NCBI RefSeq assembly: GCF_007990545.2
Contig: NZ_AP019829.2
Span: 1,550,001 to 1,614,000, forward strand
Direction of reading: 5' to 3'
DNA: 64,000 nucleotides
DNA from: Leptotrichia wadei
GTDB taxonomy: Bacteria > Fusobacteriota > Fusobacteriia > Fusobacteriales > Leptotrichiaceae
Shown: positions 1 to 8,746 of the stretch, one piece after another
Layout of the letters: each line of letters starts with the position of its first letter
How positions within the stretch are numbered: position 1 is the first letter of the stretch
Notes under the pieces: model-generated
Database searches by the model: none
Told to the model about the DNA's origin: nothing
The model's input: only the letters and a program-made list of their open reading frames with translations
Program-made: the position numbers and the translations under genes

Positions 1-1790
1 GCATTGAAACGATTTAAAAATTCAGGACGGAAATAAGGTTTTAATCTTTCCATAATTTCTTGTTTATCTGCATCTTCAGTAAGTCCTTTTTCGTATCCAA
101 ATCCAGCATTTGAGGTAGCTATAATTACAGTATTTTTAAAGTTTACAGTATTTCCTTGACCATCAGTTAAACGTCCATCATCTAGTACTTGCAGAAGAAG
201 AGTAATAACTTGTGGATCAGCTTTTTCAATTTCATCTAAAAGAATAATCGAATAAGGATTACGACGTACTCTTTCTGTCAAAGTATTATTATTGTCATCG
301 TATCCTACATATCCAGCTGTTGTTCCAATAAGTTTTGAAACAGCAGTTCGATCAGAATATTCTGACATATCTAATCTAATAATCGCATCTTTTGTTCCAA
401 ACATATCAAGAGCAAGTTGTTTTGCAAGTTCAGTTTTTCCAACACCTGTAGGCCCTACAAAAAGAAAACTTCCAATTGGACGGTTTCCTTCATCAAATCC
501 AGCACGATTACGACGAATTGCACGTGCAACAGCTTCAACAGCTTTATCTTGCCCAATAACTTTCGATTTTAGACGATCATTCATACCTTTTAGACGTTCA
601 ATATCACTTGCTCCCATTTGAGAAACAGGAATTCCAGTCATTCTTTCTACAGATTCTGCCACATCATTTACTGTTGCTGTAACCTTCATATCTTCCGTAT
701 GATTTTTTATTTTATTTTCTAATTCTTCAATACGATTTTTTGCATTAAGTGCTGCTTCATAGTCTTCCGATTTTACAGCTTCAGCTTGTTTTTTCTTTTG
801 TTCTTCAATTTGATGTTCTACTGCATGTACATCTGTAACAGGATGTTGAGCGGCTAAATGTGCTGCTGTAACATCAACTAAATCAATAGCTTTATCAGGC
901 AAACTACGTTGTGGAATATATTGAATTGAAAAATCAACAGCTGCTTTTAAAACATTATCAGGTAAAATTACATTATGATGTTTTTCATATAAGTCACGGA
1001 TTCCTTGAAGTATTTTATAAGTATCTTCTGCTGAAGGTGCATTAACTTTTACTTCATTAAAACGACGTGCAAGTGCTGCATTTTTTAATATTGTATTTCG
1101 ATATTCATCTTGAGTAGTAGCTCCTATAACTGTAAGTTCACCACGTGAAAGAGCAGGTTTTAGAATATCAGCAAGTCCTTTAGAACCACTATCACCAGTA
1201 TTTCCAGCACCCAAAATTTGATGAATTTCATCAAAGAAAAGTATAACATTTCCAAGTTCTTTTACTTCTTTCACAAGATTTTGAACATTTTCTTCAAAAC
1301 TTCCTCGATATTGTGTACCTGCTTCAAGTCCTGAAATATCAATTGAAATAATTTCTTTATTTTTAATAGCTGCAGGAACATCTCCATTTACAATAGCTTG
1401 AGCTAACCCTTCTACAACTGCTGTTTTACCAACACCAGCATCACCTACAAGAACTGGATTATTTTTTGTACGACGTGAAAGAATCTCAGCTGTTTCCTGA
1501 ATTTCCTTATTACGTCCTATAACTGGATCTAACTTTCCTTCACGAGCTTCTTCTGTTAAATTACGTCCAAGTTTTGCAAGAATACCATCTTTCTTAACAC
1601 CTTGACCTTGTGACTGAACTTGTGCTTCATCATTTATTGGCAATTGTCCCGTTGCACGATATTGTGCAAATTCTTCAGGTGTAACTTCTCTTCCGTTTAT
1701 CAGATAACGGCGATTTTCAGAATTAAAACCTCTCATTCCTCCCATTAACTGATTAAAAAGATCATCCATACTGTTAAAATCTCTACTCAT
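1..1790 (-). CDS. clpL: ClpL-type ATP-dependent chaperone (3' end outside window)
   Basis: An open frame runs from an ATG at 1790, preceded by GAGGT, off the left edge, giving about 596 residues. Two AAA+ modules are visible, with Walker A motifs GDAGVGKT and GPTGVGKT and a coiled-coil middle region between them. The N-terminus ([15 protein letters not shown], then [20 protein letters not shown]) is the short N-domain typical of ClpL of lactobacilli and streptococci, not the long N-domain of ClpB or ClpC. ClpL is a hexameric disaggregase/heat-stress chaperone of the cytoplasm. It stands alone behind its own promoter. The similarity to lactic-acid-bacterial ClpL makes past transfer possible; that is inference. 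Confidence 0.92.
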   Translation of the reverse strand, partial: MSRDFNSMDDLFNQLMGGMRGFNSENRRYLINGREVTPEEFAQYRATGQLPINDEAQVQSQGQGVKKDGILAKLGRNLTEEAREGKLDPVIGRNKEIQETAEILSRRTKNNPVLVGDAGVGKTAVVEGLAQAIVNGDVPAAIKNKEIISIDISGLEAGTQYRGSFEENVQNLVKEVKELGNVILFFDEIHQILGAGNTGDSGSKGLADILKPALSRGELTVIGATTQDEYRNTILKNAALARRFNEVKVNAPSAEDTYKILQGIRDLYEKHHNVILPDNVLKAAVDFSIQYIPQRSLPDKAIDLVDVTAAHLAAQHPVTDVHAVEHQIEEQKKKQAEAVKSEDYEAALNAKNRIEELENKIKNHTEDMKVTATVNDVAESVERMTGIPVSQMGASDIERLKGMNDRLKSKVIGQDKAVEAVARAIRRNRAGFDEGNRPIGSFLFVGPTGVGKTELAKQLALDMFGTKDAIIRLDMSEYSDRTAVSKLIGTTAGYVGYDDNNNTLTERVRRNPYSIILLDEIEKADPQVITLLLQVLDDGRLTDGQGNTVNFKNTVIIATSNAGFGYEKGLTEDADKQEIMERLKPYFRPEFLNRFN

Positions 1791-1820
1791 AAATTACTAC
1801 CTCACTTTTTTATAAATTTT

Positions 1821-1837
1821 AAACAATTTTATTGTTT
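1821..1837 (-). promoter_or_regulatory. inverted repeat in clpL 5' leader, possible operator
   Basis: AAACAAT-TTT-ATTGTTT is a perfect 7-bp inverted repeat lying between the clpL -10 element and the start codon. It could be a repressor site or a leader hairpin. It does not match the CIRCE or CtsR consensus, so the binding protein is unknown. Confidence 0.35.
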
Positions 1838-1846
1838 GTTGCTTTA

Positions 1847-1875
1847 AGTTTACTCTTAATTATTATGTAAGTCAA
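1847..1875 (-). promoter_or_regulatory. clpL promoter
   Basis: On the minus strand TTGACT (1870-1875) is followed after 17 bp by TAAACT (1847-1852). This is a good -35 and a moderate -10 for the housekeeping sigma factor, about 57 bp before the clpL ATG. Confidence 0.6.
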
Positions 1876-1906
1876 GAACTAAAACCATAATTATGAGATT
1901 TCTAAA

Positions 1907-1923
1907 AATTTTATTATAAAATT
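1907..1923 (-). terminator. weak AT-only hairpin after oppA
   Basis: AATTTTAT/ATAAAATT forms an 8-bp hairpin, all A-T, just after the oppA stop, followed on the minus strand by a short T tract. It may be a weak end for the opp operon. Confidence 0.3.
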
Positions 1924-1930
1924 CAAAAAT

Positions 1931-3712
1931 CTATCTCATTGGAGCAACTGCTGTCAATTCCCATTTGTGAATACCTTCATCTTTTTTTGATGAATCATAT
2001 CCAATGTAAACATTTTTTAGCCTTTTGTTTACTGGATAAAGTTTATATCTGTACATTAACGGAACTTCTACCGCCTGTCCGATATAATATTTTTGCCAGT
2101 TTTTAAATGCTTCTGCTTTATAATTTGGAACTGTCAATGATTTTTCACCTAGTATTTCTGCCATTAGTCTATCGTTTTCTTCTGATACGAAACGTGAATA
2201 ATTAAGTTGAGATTTTCTTCCTGCTGAACTAGTTGGATCTAGAGTTGTCCCAACTCCCCATGCTCCAAAAAATACATCTATATCTTTAGAATCTCCTTCC
2301 ACTTTTTCATAAAAATTTTGGAAAGCCAGTAATCTTCCTGATGTAAGAACGGCTTTTATTCCTATTTTTTTCCAGCTTTGAATATAATTTTGCGCAAGCG
2401 GCTCTGCCACGTCGCCTCCTGCCATAAATGCCATCTTTATTTCAAAAGGTTTTCCATTTTTATCTTCACGGTATCCATCTCCATTTACATCCTTATATCC
2501 CGCTTCATCCAGTAATTGCTTTGCCTTTTCAGGATTATACGGATAACCCTTTAAATCCTTTGGAAAATATTTTTTAAAAACAGGCGGAATTGATGAAGTT
2601 GCCTCCTGCCTTAATCCAAAATAAAATGCCTGCGCTATTTCTTCAACATTTATACCATAAGCAAGAGCTTGCCGCAATCTCACATCTGCCATCTTGGCAT
2701 TTGGATCTGTTATATTTTCCCCTTTTGATTTGTCATAATGCCCTAATTTAAACGACAAATACGAATAATACAAATCCTGTTGCCCCAAAGTTTCAATATT
2801 TTTCAAATCCTTATAATTATTATACAGAGAATCAGGCATACTCATTACATAGTCATATTTCCCAGTCTTTAATGCCGCTACTATAGATTGTGAGTTTACC
2901 ACTTGCAATATTGCCTTGTTAATTTTAGGTTTTCCTCTGTAATAATATGGATTTGCCGTAAATTCTAGACTTTCTCCACGTGAAACTTTCGTAAGATTAT
3001 ATGGACCTAAAGTTACTGGTTTTACCCTAATTTTATCCGATGAAATCAAGTCTTTTATTGGAACATCCTTCAAATAATGCTTCGGTAATGCATTTCCAAT
3101 CAAACCATTTCCAACTGCATAGATACTTTGTCCTAACTGCGAGAATGAAATTTCCACTGTTTTATCATCTATTTTTTTTATTCCTGAAATACTTTTGGCG
3201 CTTCCGCTATGATATTCCTTCATTCCAACGATTTTTTGACTTTCCTCTGTATATCTCACACCTGGATAATCTTTATTTCCCACAACTTCATAGGCATAAA
3301 TCACATCATCGGCAGTCAAAGGCTGTCCATCTGACCATTTTATTCCATCTTTTATTTTTATTATAGCTTTTTTATTTTTTGCATCGACTTTAAGAATGGC
3401 AGCTCCAGTATCTGTTATTTCAAAATTTTCATCAACTTCAAATATGTTTGAACTTAAAAATGTTGAAATGATATTGCCATCATAACCATCTGTATAAAGC
3501 ACTTCATTAAAAACTCCAACAAGCGGGTCATCCTTTACTATTGCCACTTGTAAAGTTCCACCTTCTATTGCAGGCTCATTATTTGACGTTTTTATTGGAA
3601 ATAATGATAAATTCAGTTTTGCACCAGGCATTTCACTTCTCTTTTTACCTGGACTGCACGACATTGCGAATATTAACACTAAAAATATTATTGTCAACTT
3701 CCATTTTTTCAT
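1931..3712 (-). CDS. oppA: oligopeptide ABC transporter substrate-binding lipoprotein
   Basis: A 593-residue protein starting with a lipoprotein signal: a charged n-region, a hydrophobic core, then FAMSC with Cys19 as the lipidated residue. The rest fits the SBP_bac_5 family of extracytoplasmic peptide- or nickel-binding proteins, including the segment IKDGIKWSDGQPLTADDV typical of this fold. It should capture peptides outside the membrane and deliver them to OppBC. It is the last gene of oppD-oppF-oppB-oppC-oppA, and AAGGAG precedes the ATG. The substrate cannot be read from the sequence; peptide is the default for a five-gene Opp/Dpp arrangement. Confidence 0.9.
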   Translation of the reverse strand: MKKWKLTIIFLVLIFAMSCSPGKKRSEMPGAKLNLSLFPIKTSNNEPAIEGGTLQVAIVKDDPLVGVFNEVLYTDGYDGNIISTFLSSNIFEVDENFEITDTGAAILKVDAKNKKAIIKIKDGIKWSDGQPLTADDVIYAYEVVGNKDYPGVRYTEESQKIVGMKEYHSGSAKSISGIKKIDDKTVEISFSQLGQSIYAVGNGLIGNALPKHYLKDVPIKDLISSDKIRVKPVTLGPYNLTKVSRGESLEFTANPYYYRGKPKINKAILQVVNSQSIVAALKTGKYDYVMSMPDSLYNNYKDLKNIETLGQQDLYYSYLSFKLGHYDKSKGENITDPNAKMADVRLRQALAYGINVEEIAQAFYFGLRQEATSSIPPVFKKYFPKDLKGYPYNPEKAKQLLDEAGYKDVNGDGYREDKNGKPFEIKMAFMAGGDVAEPLAQNYIQSWKKIGIKAVLTSGRLLAFQNFYEKVEGDSKDIDVFFGAWGVGTTLDPTSSAGRKSQLNYSRFVSEENDRLMAEILGEKSLTVPNYKAEAFKNWQKYYIGQAVEVPLMYRYKLYPVNKRLKNVYIGYDSSKKDEGIHKWELTAVAPMR

Positions 3713-3738
3713 AGTTAACTCTCCTTTTCCTAAAATTA

Positions 3739-4674
3739 TTATCCTCTTCTTTGTTTTGCATCAGCTGCCCTATTTAAAGCCTGACCAACATAATTTATGC
3801 AAAGCATCATAATTAAAATCAATATTGAAGCTGGAAGCCATATCCACAATTTTGTCGACAGCACTTCGGGATCTGCTGCATAACCAACTAATGTCCCAAG
3901 ACTCGGTGTAGAAAGCGGCAACCCAAATCCTAGAAAGCTAAGCCCTGTTTCAATCCCAATATTCCCAGCAAATCCCAATGTCAATTCTACAATTATAATT
4001 GAACTTAAATTAGGCAATATTTCTCTGAAAATTATTGTCAAATCCTTTGTTCCCATAGTTTTTGAAGCTAAAACATAATCCTTTTTACTTTCAGAAAGTG
4101 CCTTGCTTCTAATAAGACGTGCTGATCCAACCCAGTAAAATGCACTCATTATAAGAACAAAAGTTGTAATTGTATATTTTGGGACAATTGTAACAAATAC
4201 AATAATTATCATAAGTGTTGGTAAAATTGTAATAAAGTCAATAATTCTCATTATTACATTATCCACCCATTTTCCATAATATCCTGCTATTAACCCTAAA
4301 AATATTCCAATTCCTGAAGTTAAAATAGTTATTGCAAAACCAATAATAATCGAATTTCTTGCTCCTAGTATAAGCTGTCCCAATATTGAACGTCCTCCAG
4401 AATCAGAGCCTAGCCAAAATCCCTCTTTCATTGGAATTGCATACTTATCAAGCAAACTTATTTTCATAATCTCATCCTGATTTGCAAAAAGCGATCCAAT
4501 AAAAATTATTCCAAAAAGGATTACAAGAATAATAAGCGAAGCAAGTGCCAGTTTATCCTTTAATATTTCCCTTGTAATAACACTAATTCCAGTTGGCTTG
4601 TTATCACTTTTCTTAATATTTTCAAAATCTTCTGTTTTTCTATTATTTTCCTTTAAAATTTCATTATTAGACAT
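3739..4674 (-). CDS. oppC: peptide ABC transporter permease OppC
   Basis: A 311-residue inner-membrane permease of the BPD_transp_1 family. It has a cytoplasmic N-terminal tail, one transmembrane segment near residues 45-65, and then the core with the loop typical of OppC (DLTIIFREILPNLSSIIIVE), which contacts the ATPase subunits. It pairs with OppB to form the membrane channel. The start is preceded by GGTGAAGGA. It lies 26 bp upstream of oppA and 11 bp after oppB. Confidence 0.9.
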   Translation of the reverse strand: MSNNEILKENNRKTEDFENIKKSDNKPTGISVITREILKDKLALASLIILVILFGIIFIGSLFANQDEIMKISLLDKYAIPMKEGFWLGSDSGGRSILGQLILGARNSIIIGFAITILTSGIGIFLGLIAGYYGKWVDNVIMRIIDFITILPTLMIIIVFVTIVPKYTITTFVLIMSAFYWVGSARLIRSKALSESKKDYVLASKTMGTKDLTIIFREILPNLSSIIIVELTLGFAGNIGIETGLSFLGFGLPLSTPSLGTLVGYAADPEVLSTKLWIWLPASILILIMMLCINYVGQALNRAADAKQRRG

Positions 4675-4685
4675 TCCTTCACCAC

Positions 4686-5648
4686 CTACTCTATTCTAAT
4701 TCTAGGATCAACAATGCTAAGAATAATATCTGAAAGCAAACTTCCAAGCAATGTCAAAAATCCAAAAAGCAATATTAATGCAGTAACAACGCTGTAATCC
4801 CTTGTTATTATAGAATTTACAAACAGTCCTCCCATTCCAGGGTAACTAAATATTTTTTCAATAAAAATCGAACCTCCCAGAAGCCCTGTTATCGAATAAC
4901 CAAAAAACGCTGCAATTGGTAAAATCGAATTTCTGAAAATATGTCTAGAATAAACCTTATTTTCAGGCACTCCCTTACTTTTCGCCGTTTTCACATAATC
5001 CAGATTCTTAGCATCAATTACTTCATTTCTCAAATACTGCACAATCCATGTTGTCCCAAGCAGTGCATACGTAATTGCAGGTAATATAATATGATAAAGT
5101 CTATCTAAAATATTCCCTAAAGTTCCAGTATGAAGCCCAGCCGTCACCGAACCAGTTGTCGGAAACCACCCAAGCGTGTATCCAAAAAACCAGATCATTA
5201 TAAGCGAAAGCACAAAAGTCGGAATCGCATAGCTCACATAATTATAAAATGTAACAAATTTGTCAAGCATTGAGTTCTGATAACGTCCAGCAAGCATTCC
5301 AAGTGGTATTGCAATACAATATGTCAGAACAAGGCTAAGTAGCGACAAAATAAAAGTATTTACTGCACGTTCCCCAATAAGTGTCTTTACAGGAACATTA
5401 TAAGTGTAGCTCATTCCCAGATTTCCAGAAACGGCATTTTTTAGCCATCTCACATACTGAATATGCCAAGGATCGAGTAATCCTGCCTTTCTTCGCAATT
5501 CTTCAAGTGCCGCAGGATCAGTTTGTGGTGTAATTAGCCCAGTAAACGGATCTCCTGGCATAAGTTTTGCCAAAATGAAGATTAATACACTAAGTATGAA
5601 TAATTGCGGTATCATAACAAGTATTCTTCTTAAAACTGTTTTCCACAT
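4686..5648 (-). CDS. oppB: peptide ABC transporter permease OppB
   Basis: A 320-residue permease with an N-terminal membrane helix (residues about 8-28), then the OppB-type signature PGDPFTGL and a six-helix BPD_transp_1 core. The coupling-loop region includes RHIFRNSILPIAAFFGY. It forms the heterodimeric channel with OppC. AAGGAGG precedes the ATG, and only 3 bp separate it from the end of oppF, so the two are co-translated. Confidence 0.9.
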   Translation of the reverse strand: MWKTVLRRILVMIPQLFILSVLIFILAKLMPGDPFTGLITPQTDPAALEELRRKAGLLDPWHIQYVRWLKNAVSGNLGMSYTYNVPVKTLIGERAVNTFILSLLSLVLTYCIAIPLGMLAGRYQNSMLDKFVTFYNYVSYAIPTFVLSLIMIWFFGYTLGWFPTTGSVTAGLHTGTLGNILDRLYHIILPAITYALLGTTWIVQYLRNEVIDAKNLDYVKTAKSKGVPENKVYSRHIFRNSILPIAAFFGYSITGLLGGSIFIEKIFSYPGMGGLFVNSIITRDYSVVTALILLFGFLTLLGSLLSDIILSIVDPRIRIE

Positions 5649-5651
5649 TGA

Positions 5652-6623
5652 TTATTTACCTCCTTTTTCACTATTTCCATTATTTCTCAAATTTTTATCT
5701 TTAAAAGCAACAAAATGTGTATCTGTCAATTTTTTTAGATCAAAGACACGTCCATTTTCATCATAATATTTTTTTTCATTTGCTAAATATTCCTTTTCGA
5801 TTTTTAACCGTCTTCTTTTGTTTTCTGCCCGTTTTTCTGGATGTATTTCTGGAATTGCCGCAATTAGCCGTTTTGTATAAAAATGTTCAGGATTTTTGTA
5901 AATATCATTTTTCTCTCCTGTTTCCACAAATCTTCCGTGATACATTATAAACATGTAGTCACACATATGCTTTACAACTCCCAAATCGTGAGAAATAAAA
6001 AGATAACTAAGTCCAAACTGCTCCTGAATGTCCTTCATATAATTCAAAACTTGTGCCTGAACTGACAAATCAAGTGCTGACACAGGCTCATCCGCAATAA
6101 TCAGCTTAGGCTTTGTTGCAACAGCCCGTGCAATTCCTAGCCTTTGTCTTTGTCCACCAGAAAATTCATGCGGATATTTAAAAATATCTTCCCTGTTCAT
6201 TCCTACAATTTCCAGCAGTTCCGATACTTTCATTTTTTCTTCATCTGGTGTCAAATTTTCAAAATTTCTCAAAGGTTCTGAAATTAAATCAATTACTCTT
6301 TTTTTAGGATTTAAGCTAGATAACGAATCTTGAAATATCATTTGTACATTTCTATTATATTCACTTCTTCTATTTCTAAATTTTCTATCAATTTCTCTTC
6401 CCTCATAGATAATTTTACCGCTTTTTATTTTTTCCAGCCCGATTATTGCCTTTCCAATTGTAGACTTTCCAGATCCCGATTCTCCCACAAGTCCATAAGT
6501 CTTTCCTTTTTCAATAGTAAAACTGACTCCATCTACAGCATAAACATAATCAATTATTTTATTAAAAAATCCTCCACGAATAGGATAATGAACTTTTAAG
6601 TCTTTTACTTCAATAAAACTCAT
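5652..6623 (-). CDS. oppF: peptide ABC transporter ATP-binding protein OppF
   Basis: A 323-residue ATPase with Walker A GESGSGKST (about residues 49-57), signature FSGGQRQR, Walker B LIIADEPVSALD and the H-loop ISHDLG. Upstream of the C-terminal end sits the oligopeptide-transporter C-terminal region (KNPEHFYTKRLIAAIPEIHP). It powers uptake together with OppD. The C-terminus is lysine-rich and longer than the minimal domain. It is second in the operon. Confidence 0.9.
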   Translation of the reverse strand: MSFIEVKDLKVHYPIRGGFFNKIIDYVYAVDGVSFTIEKGKTYGLVGESGSGKSTIGKAIIGLEKIKSGKIIYEGREIDRKFRNRRSEYNRNVQMIFQDSLSSLNPKKRVIDLISEPLRNFENLTPDEEKMKVSELLEIVGMNREDIFKYPHEFSGGQRQRLGIARAVATKPKLIIADEPVSALDLSVQAQVLNYMKDIQEQFGLSYLFISHDLGVVKHMCDYMFIMYHGRFVETGEKNDIYKNPEHFYTKRLIAAIPEIHPEKRAENKRRRLKIEKEYLANEKKYYDENGRVFDLKKLTDTHFVAFKDKNLRNNGNSEKGGK

Positions 6624-6673
6624 ATTTCTATTTTTTCCTCTCTGAATTTTTAAAATTTTTTTATTTTTAAAAT

Positions 6674-7666
6674 TTACTTTTCAAAATGAAAATTTTTCCA
6701 GCAAGTACATCTTACAAAATGTTCTGGCTCAATTTCATGCAGCTTTGGATTTTTTTCATGTTTATTTTCCTTTATCCAAGGGATTCTTTTAGAAAATCGG
6801 CAGCCTGTTCTCTCCATTTTAGTTATTGATGGAACAATTCCCTTAATTACATGCAGCTTTTCATTTTCACTGTCAAGCTGTGGAATCGAACTTAAAAGTG
6901 ATCTTGTATAAGGATGCTTTGGATTGTCAAACAATTCTTTCACATTGGCAATTTCTACAATTTCTCCAGCATACATAACTGCCACTCTGTCCGCCATTTC
7001 TGCAACTACACCCAAATCATGAGTAATTAATATAATCCCAGCATTTATCTCACTTTGCAAAGTTTTTAGTAAATCCAGTATTTGTGCCTGAATTGTAACA
7101 TCCAATGCCGTTGTTGGCTCATCAGCTATAATAACTTCAGGCTTACATGAAAGTGCTATTGCAATCATAACCCTTTGCCGCATTCCTCCCGACAATTCAT
7201 GTGGAAATTGTCTTGTTATACGTTCAGCATTTTTTATTCCAACGTGATTTAGCAGTTCAAGTACACGTTCTTCCCTTTCCTTTTTAGATAGTTTAGTATG
7301 ATAAATCATCCCCTCTTCAATCTGATCTCCAATTCTCATAAGCGGATTAAGAGCTGACAATGGATCCTGAAATATCATCCCAATTTTATTTCCACGGATT
7401 TTATTATATTCCTCCTCTCCAAGTTTTAAAAGATTCTTACCCTCAAAATTTATTTCTCCCTCTAGCTTTGTATTATTCGGATTATGAAGCCCAATAATGG
7501 AAGTAGCAAGCGTGCTTTTCCCACATCCCGATTCTCCCACTATTGCCAGTATTTCATTTCTTCCAAGTTTCAATGAAACATTGTCAACAGCTGGAAAATA
7601 TTCATCTTTTATCCGAAAACTTGTAACAAGATTGTTAATTTCTATTAACGTTTCTGCCTTTTCCAT
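6674..7666 (-). CDS. oppD: peptide ABC transporter ATP-binding protein OppD
   Basis: A 330-residue ATPase with Walker [10 protein letters not shown], signature LSGGMRQR, Walker [13 protein letters not shown] and H-loop ITHDLG. The C-terminal region holds three cysteines (CRFSKRIP, later RCTCW), as in OppD proteins that bind an iron-sulfur cluster in some species; cluster binding here is not shown. It is the first gene of the operon, with AAGGAG before the ATG and a promoter about 45 bp upstream. Confidence 0.9.
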   Translation of the reverse strand: MEKAETLIEINNLVTSFRIKDEYFPAVDNVSLKLGRNEILAIVGESGCGKSTLATSIIGLHNPNNTKLEGEINFEGKNLLKLGEEEYNKIRGNKIGMIFQDPLSALNPLMRIGDQIEEGMIYHTKLSKKEREERVLELLNHVGIKNAERITRQFPHELSGGMRQRVMIAIALSCKPEVIIADEPTTALDVTIQAQILDLLKTLQSEINAGIILITHDLGVVAEMADRVAVMYAGEIVEIANVKELFDNPKHPYTRSLLSSIPQLDSENEKLHVIKGIVPSITKMERTGCRFSKRIPWIKENKHEKNPKLHEIEPEHFVRCTCWKNFHFEK

Positions 7667-7710
7667 GCTCTTCTCCTTAAAAAAACTTTTTTAATTTATT
7701 TTATACCCAT

Positions 7711-7719
7711 ATTGTAGCA
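7711..7719 (-). promoter_or_regulatory. extended -10 promoter of the opp operon
   Basis: The minus strand reads TGCTACAAT, an extended -10 (TGnTACAAT), 45 bp before the oppD start. The -35 region at the proper spacing (GAGTAA) is poor, as often seen with extended -10 promoters. Confidence 0.5.
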
Positions 7720-7927
7720 TAAAATTAAATTTTTTACTCTTTTTTTTTAAATTTATAATTTCTATTTTGAATTTCTTATACAGTAAAACTGATTTAAAAC
7801 CAAACTCAAAAACTATGAATATTTTACTCAAACCCTAAGTTTACATAATTTTTAATAATTCAATTTTAAACGGATTTGGGTATATTACTAATTTTCTTTT
7901 TTTAGCAGGGATACTTAGCTAGTCTAC

Positions 7928-7960
7928 GACATTTTTAAATATTAATTGACATTTTTAAAT
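7928..7960 (+). repeat. 13-bp direct repeat overlapping the tRNA-Leu promoter
   Basis: GACATTTTTAAAT occurs at 7928-7940 and again at 7948-7960, a 20-bp period. The second copy overlaps the -35 element and spacer of the tRNA promoter. It may be a chance AT-rich duplication or a binding site. Confidence 0.5.
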
Positions 7961-7974
7961 TTTGAATGTATAAT
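7946..7974 (+). promoter_or_regulatory. consensus promoter of the tRNA-Leu genes
   Basis: TTGACA (7946-7951), 17 bp, TATAAT (7969-7974): both hexamers match the consensus perfectly. Transcription should start near 7981, some 37 bp before the first tRNA. Confidence 0.85.
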
Positions 7975-8017
7975 ATTTTCAGGGTTCAATAATTTAAATT
8001 AAAAAAATTTTTAATAT

Positions 8018-8103
8018 GCGAGTGTGGTGGAATTGGTAGACACGCTATCTTGAGGGGGTAGTGGCTTTTAGCCGTACGAGTTCAAGTCTCGTCATTCGCA
8101 CCA
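8018..8103 (+). tRNA. tRNA-Leu (anticodon GAG)
   Basis: The acceptor stem GCGAGTG pairs with CATTCGC, followed by A and an encoded CCA. The D-loop has AATTGGTAGA. The anticodon stem CTATC/GGTAG encloses the loop TTGAGGG, giving anticodon GAG. A long variable arm (class II) and a T-arm with GTTCAAGTC complete the Leu-type fold. GAG reads CTY codons. It is the first of two tandem tRNA-Leu genes. Confidence 0.93.
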
Positions 8104-8154
8104 TTATAAAAAATTAATATCTTTTAGTATTTATAAGACATCCAATATTTTAAT

Positions 8155-8239
8155 GCGAGTGTGATGGAATTGGTAGACATGCTATTTTCAGAGGGTAGTG
8201 GCAGAAGCCGTACGGGTTCGACTCCCGTCACTCGCACCA
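8155..8239 (+). tRNA. tRNA-Leu (anticodon CAG)
   Basis: The acceptor GCGAGTG pairs with CACTCGC, then ACCA is encoded. The anticodon stem CTATT/GGTAG encloses TTCAGAG, giving anticodon CAG. A class II variable arm and GGTTCGACTC T-arm are present. The body is closely similar to the upstream tRNA-Leu(GAG), suggesting tandem duplication and anticodon divergence. CAG reads CTG codons, rare in such AT-rich DNA. Confidence 0.93.
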
Positions 8240-8271
8240 TTAATACTCTCATTAAAAATATACATATCTAA

Positions 8272-8546
8272 AAATTATTTATACTAATATCATTTTTACT
8301 ATTGATTGAAGAGAGCACTAATCAAGAAATTACAGTACTTCACTCAATACATAATCTAACTAAAAGTATACTTGAATTTAGAAAAGCTCTAACAGAAATG
8401 AGATATCTATTTTTTAATCAAAAAGATGAAATGATTGGAATCACATCTAAACCAAATAAAGTTACAAAAAAATAAAGTAATTTGAAGAAAGACTAGATAC
8501 TGAAAATCCAAAAGTTGATAATTTAACTTACGAAGAAAAAAATTAA
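8272..8546 (+). pseudogene. decayed gene remnant downstream of the tRNA genes
   Basis: A plus-strand frame without stop runs 8272-8475 and reads protein-like text (QEITVLHSIHNLTKSILEF) but has no clear start or ribosome site. After its stop, a second frame (8481-8546, FEERLDTENPKVDNLTYEEK) continues with the same polar, protein-like composition, as expected after a frameshift in an A-rich tract. I do not recognise the family. Its place 3' of tRNA genes suggests the residue of an integrated element; that is inference. The rest of 8240-8640 shows nothing else. Confidence 0.4.
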
Positions 8547-8643
8547 ATTCTAAATAGTTAAATATAAATATAAAATTAAACAATTATAAAACGAAAAAAG
8601 AAAATTAAGTACATAAAATTTTGTTATCTAATCAAAATATTTT

Positions 8644-8673
8644 TTGAGTGCCACGATGGCACTCAACTTTTTT
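8644..8673 (+). terminator. strong rho-independent terminator
   Basis: TTGAGTGCCA-CGA-TGGCACTCAA is a perfect 10-bp stem with a 3-nt loop, followed by C and six T on the plus strand. It ends transcripts from the tRNA-Leu promoter before the convergent methionine genes. Confidence 0.9.
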
Positions 8674-8746
8674 ATTTCTCTAAGAAAGATTCTAGTACAA
8701 TTATTTGGGATTTCCCACAAAATAGTTTTCGATTTTCTTTCAAGTT

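Noticed and set aside
1791-1880. CIRCE or CtsR operator at clpL
   Set aside because: The leader repeat AAACAAT/ATTGTTT does not match either consensus, and no GGTCAAA direct repeat is seen.
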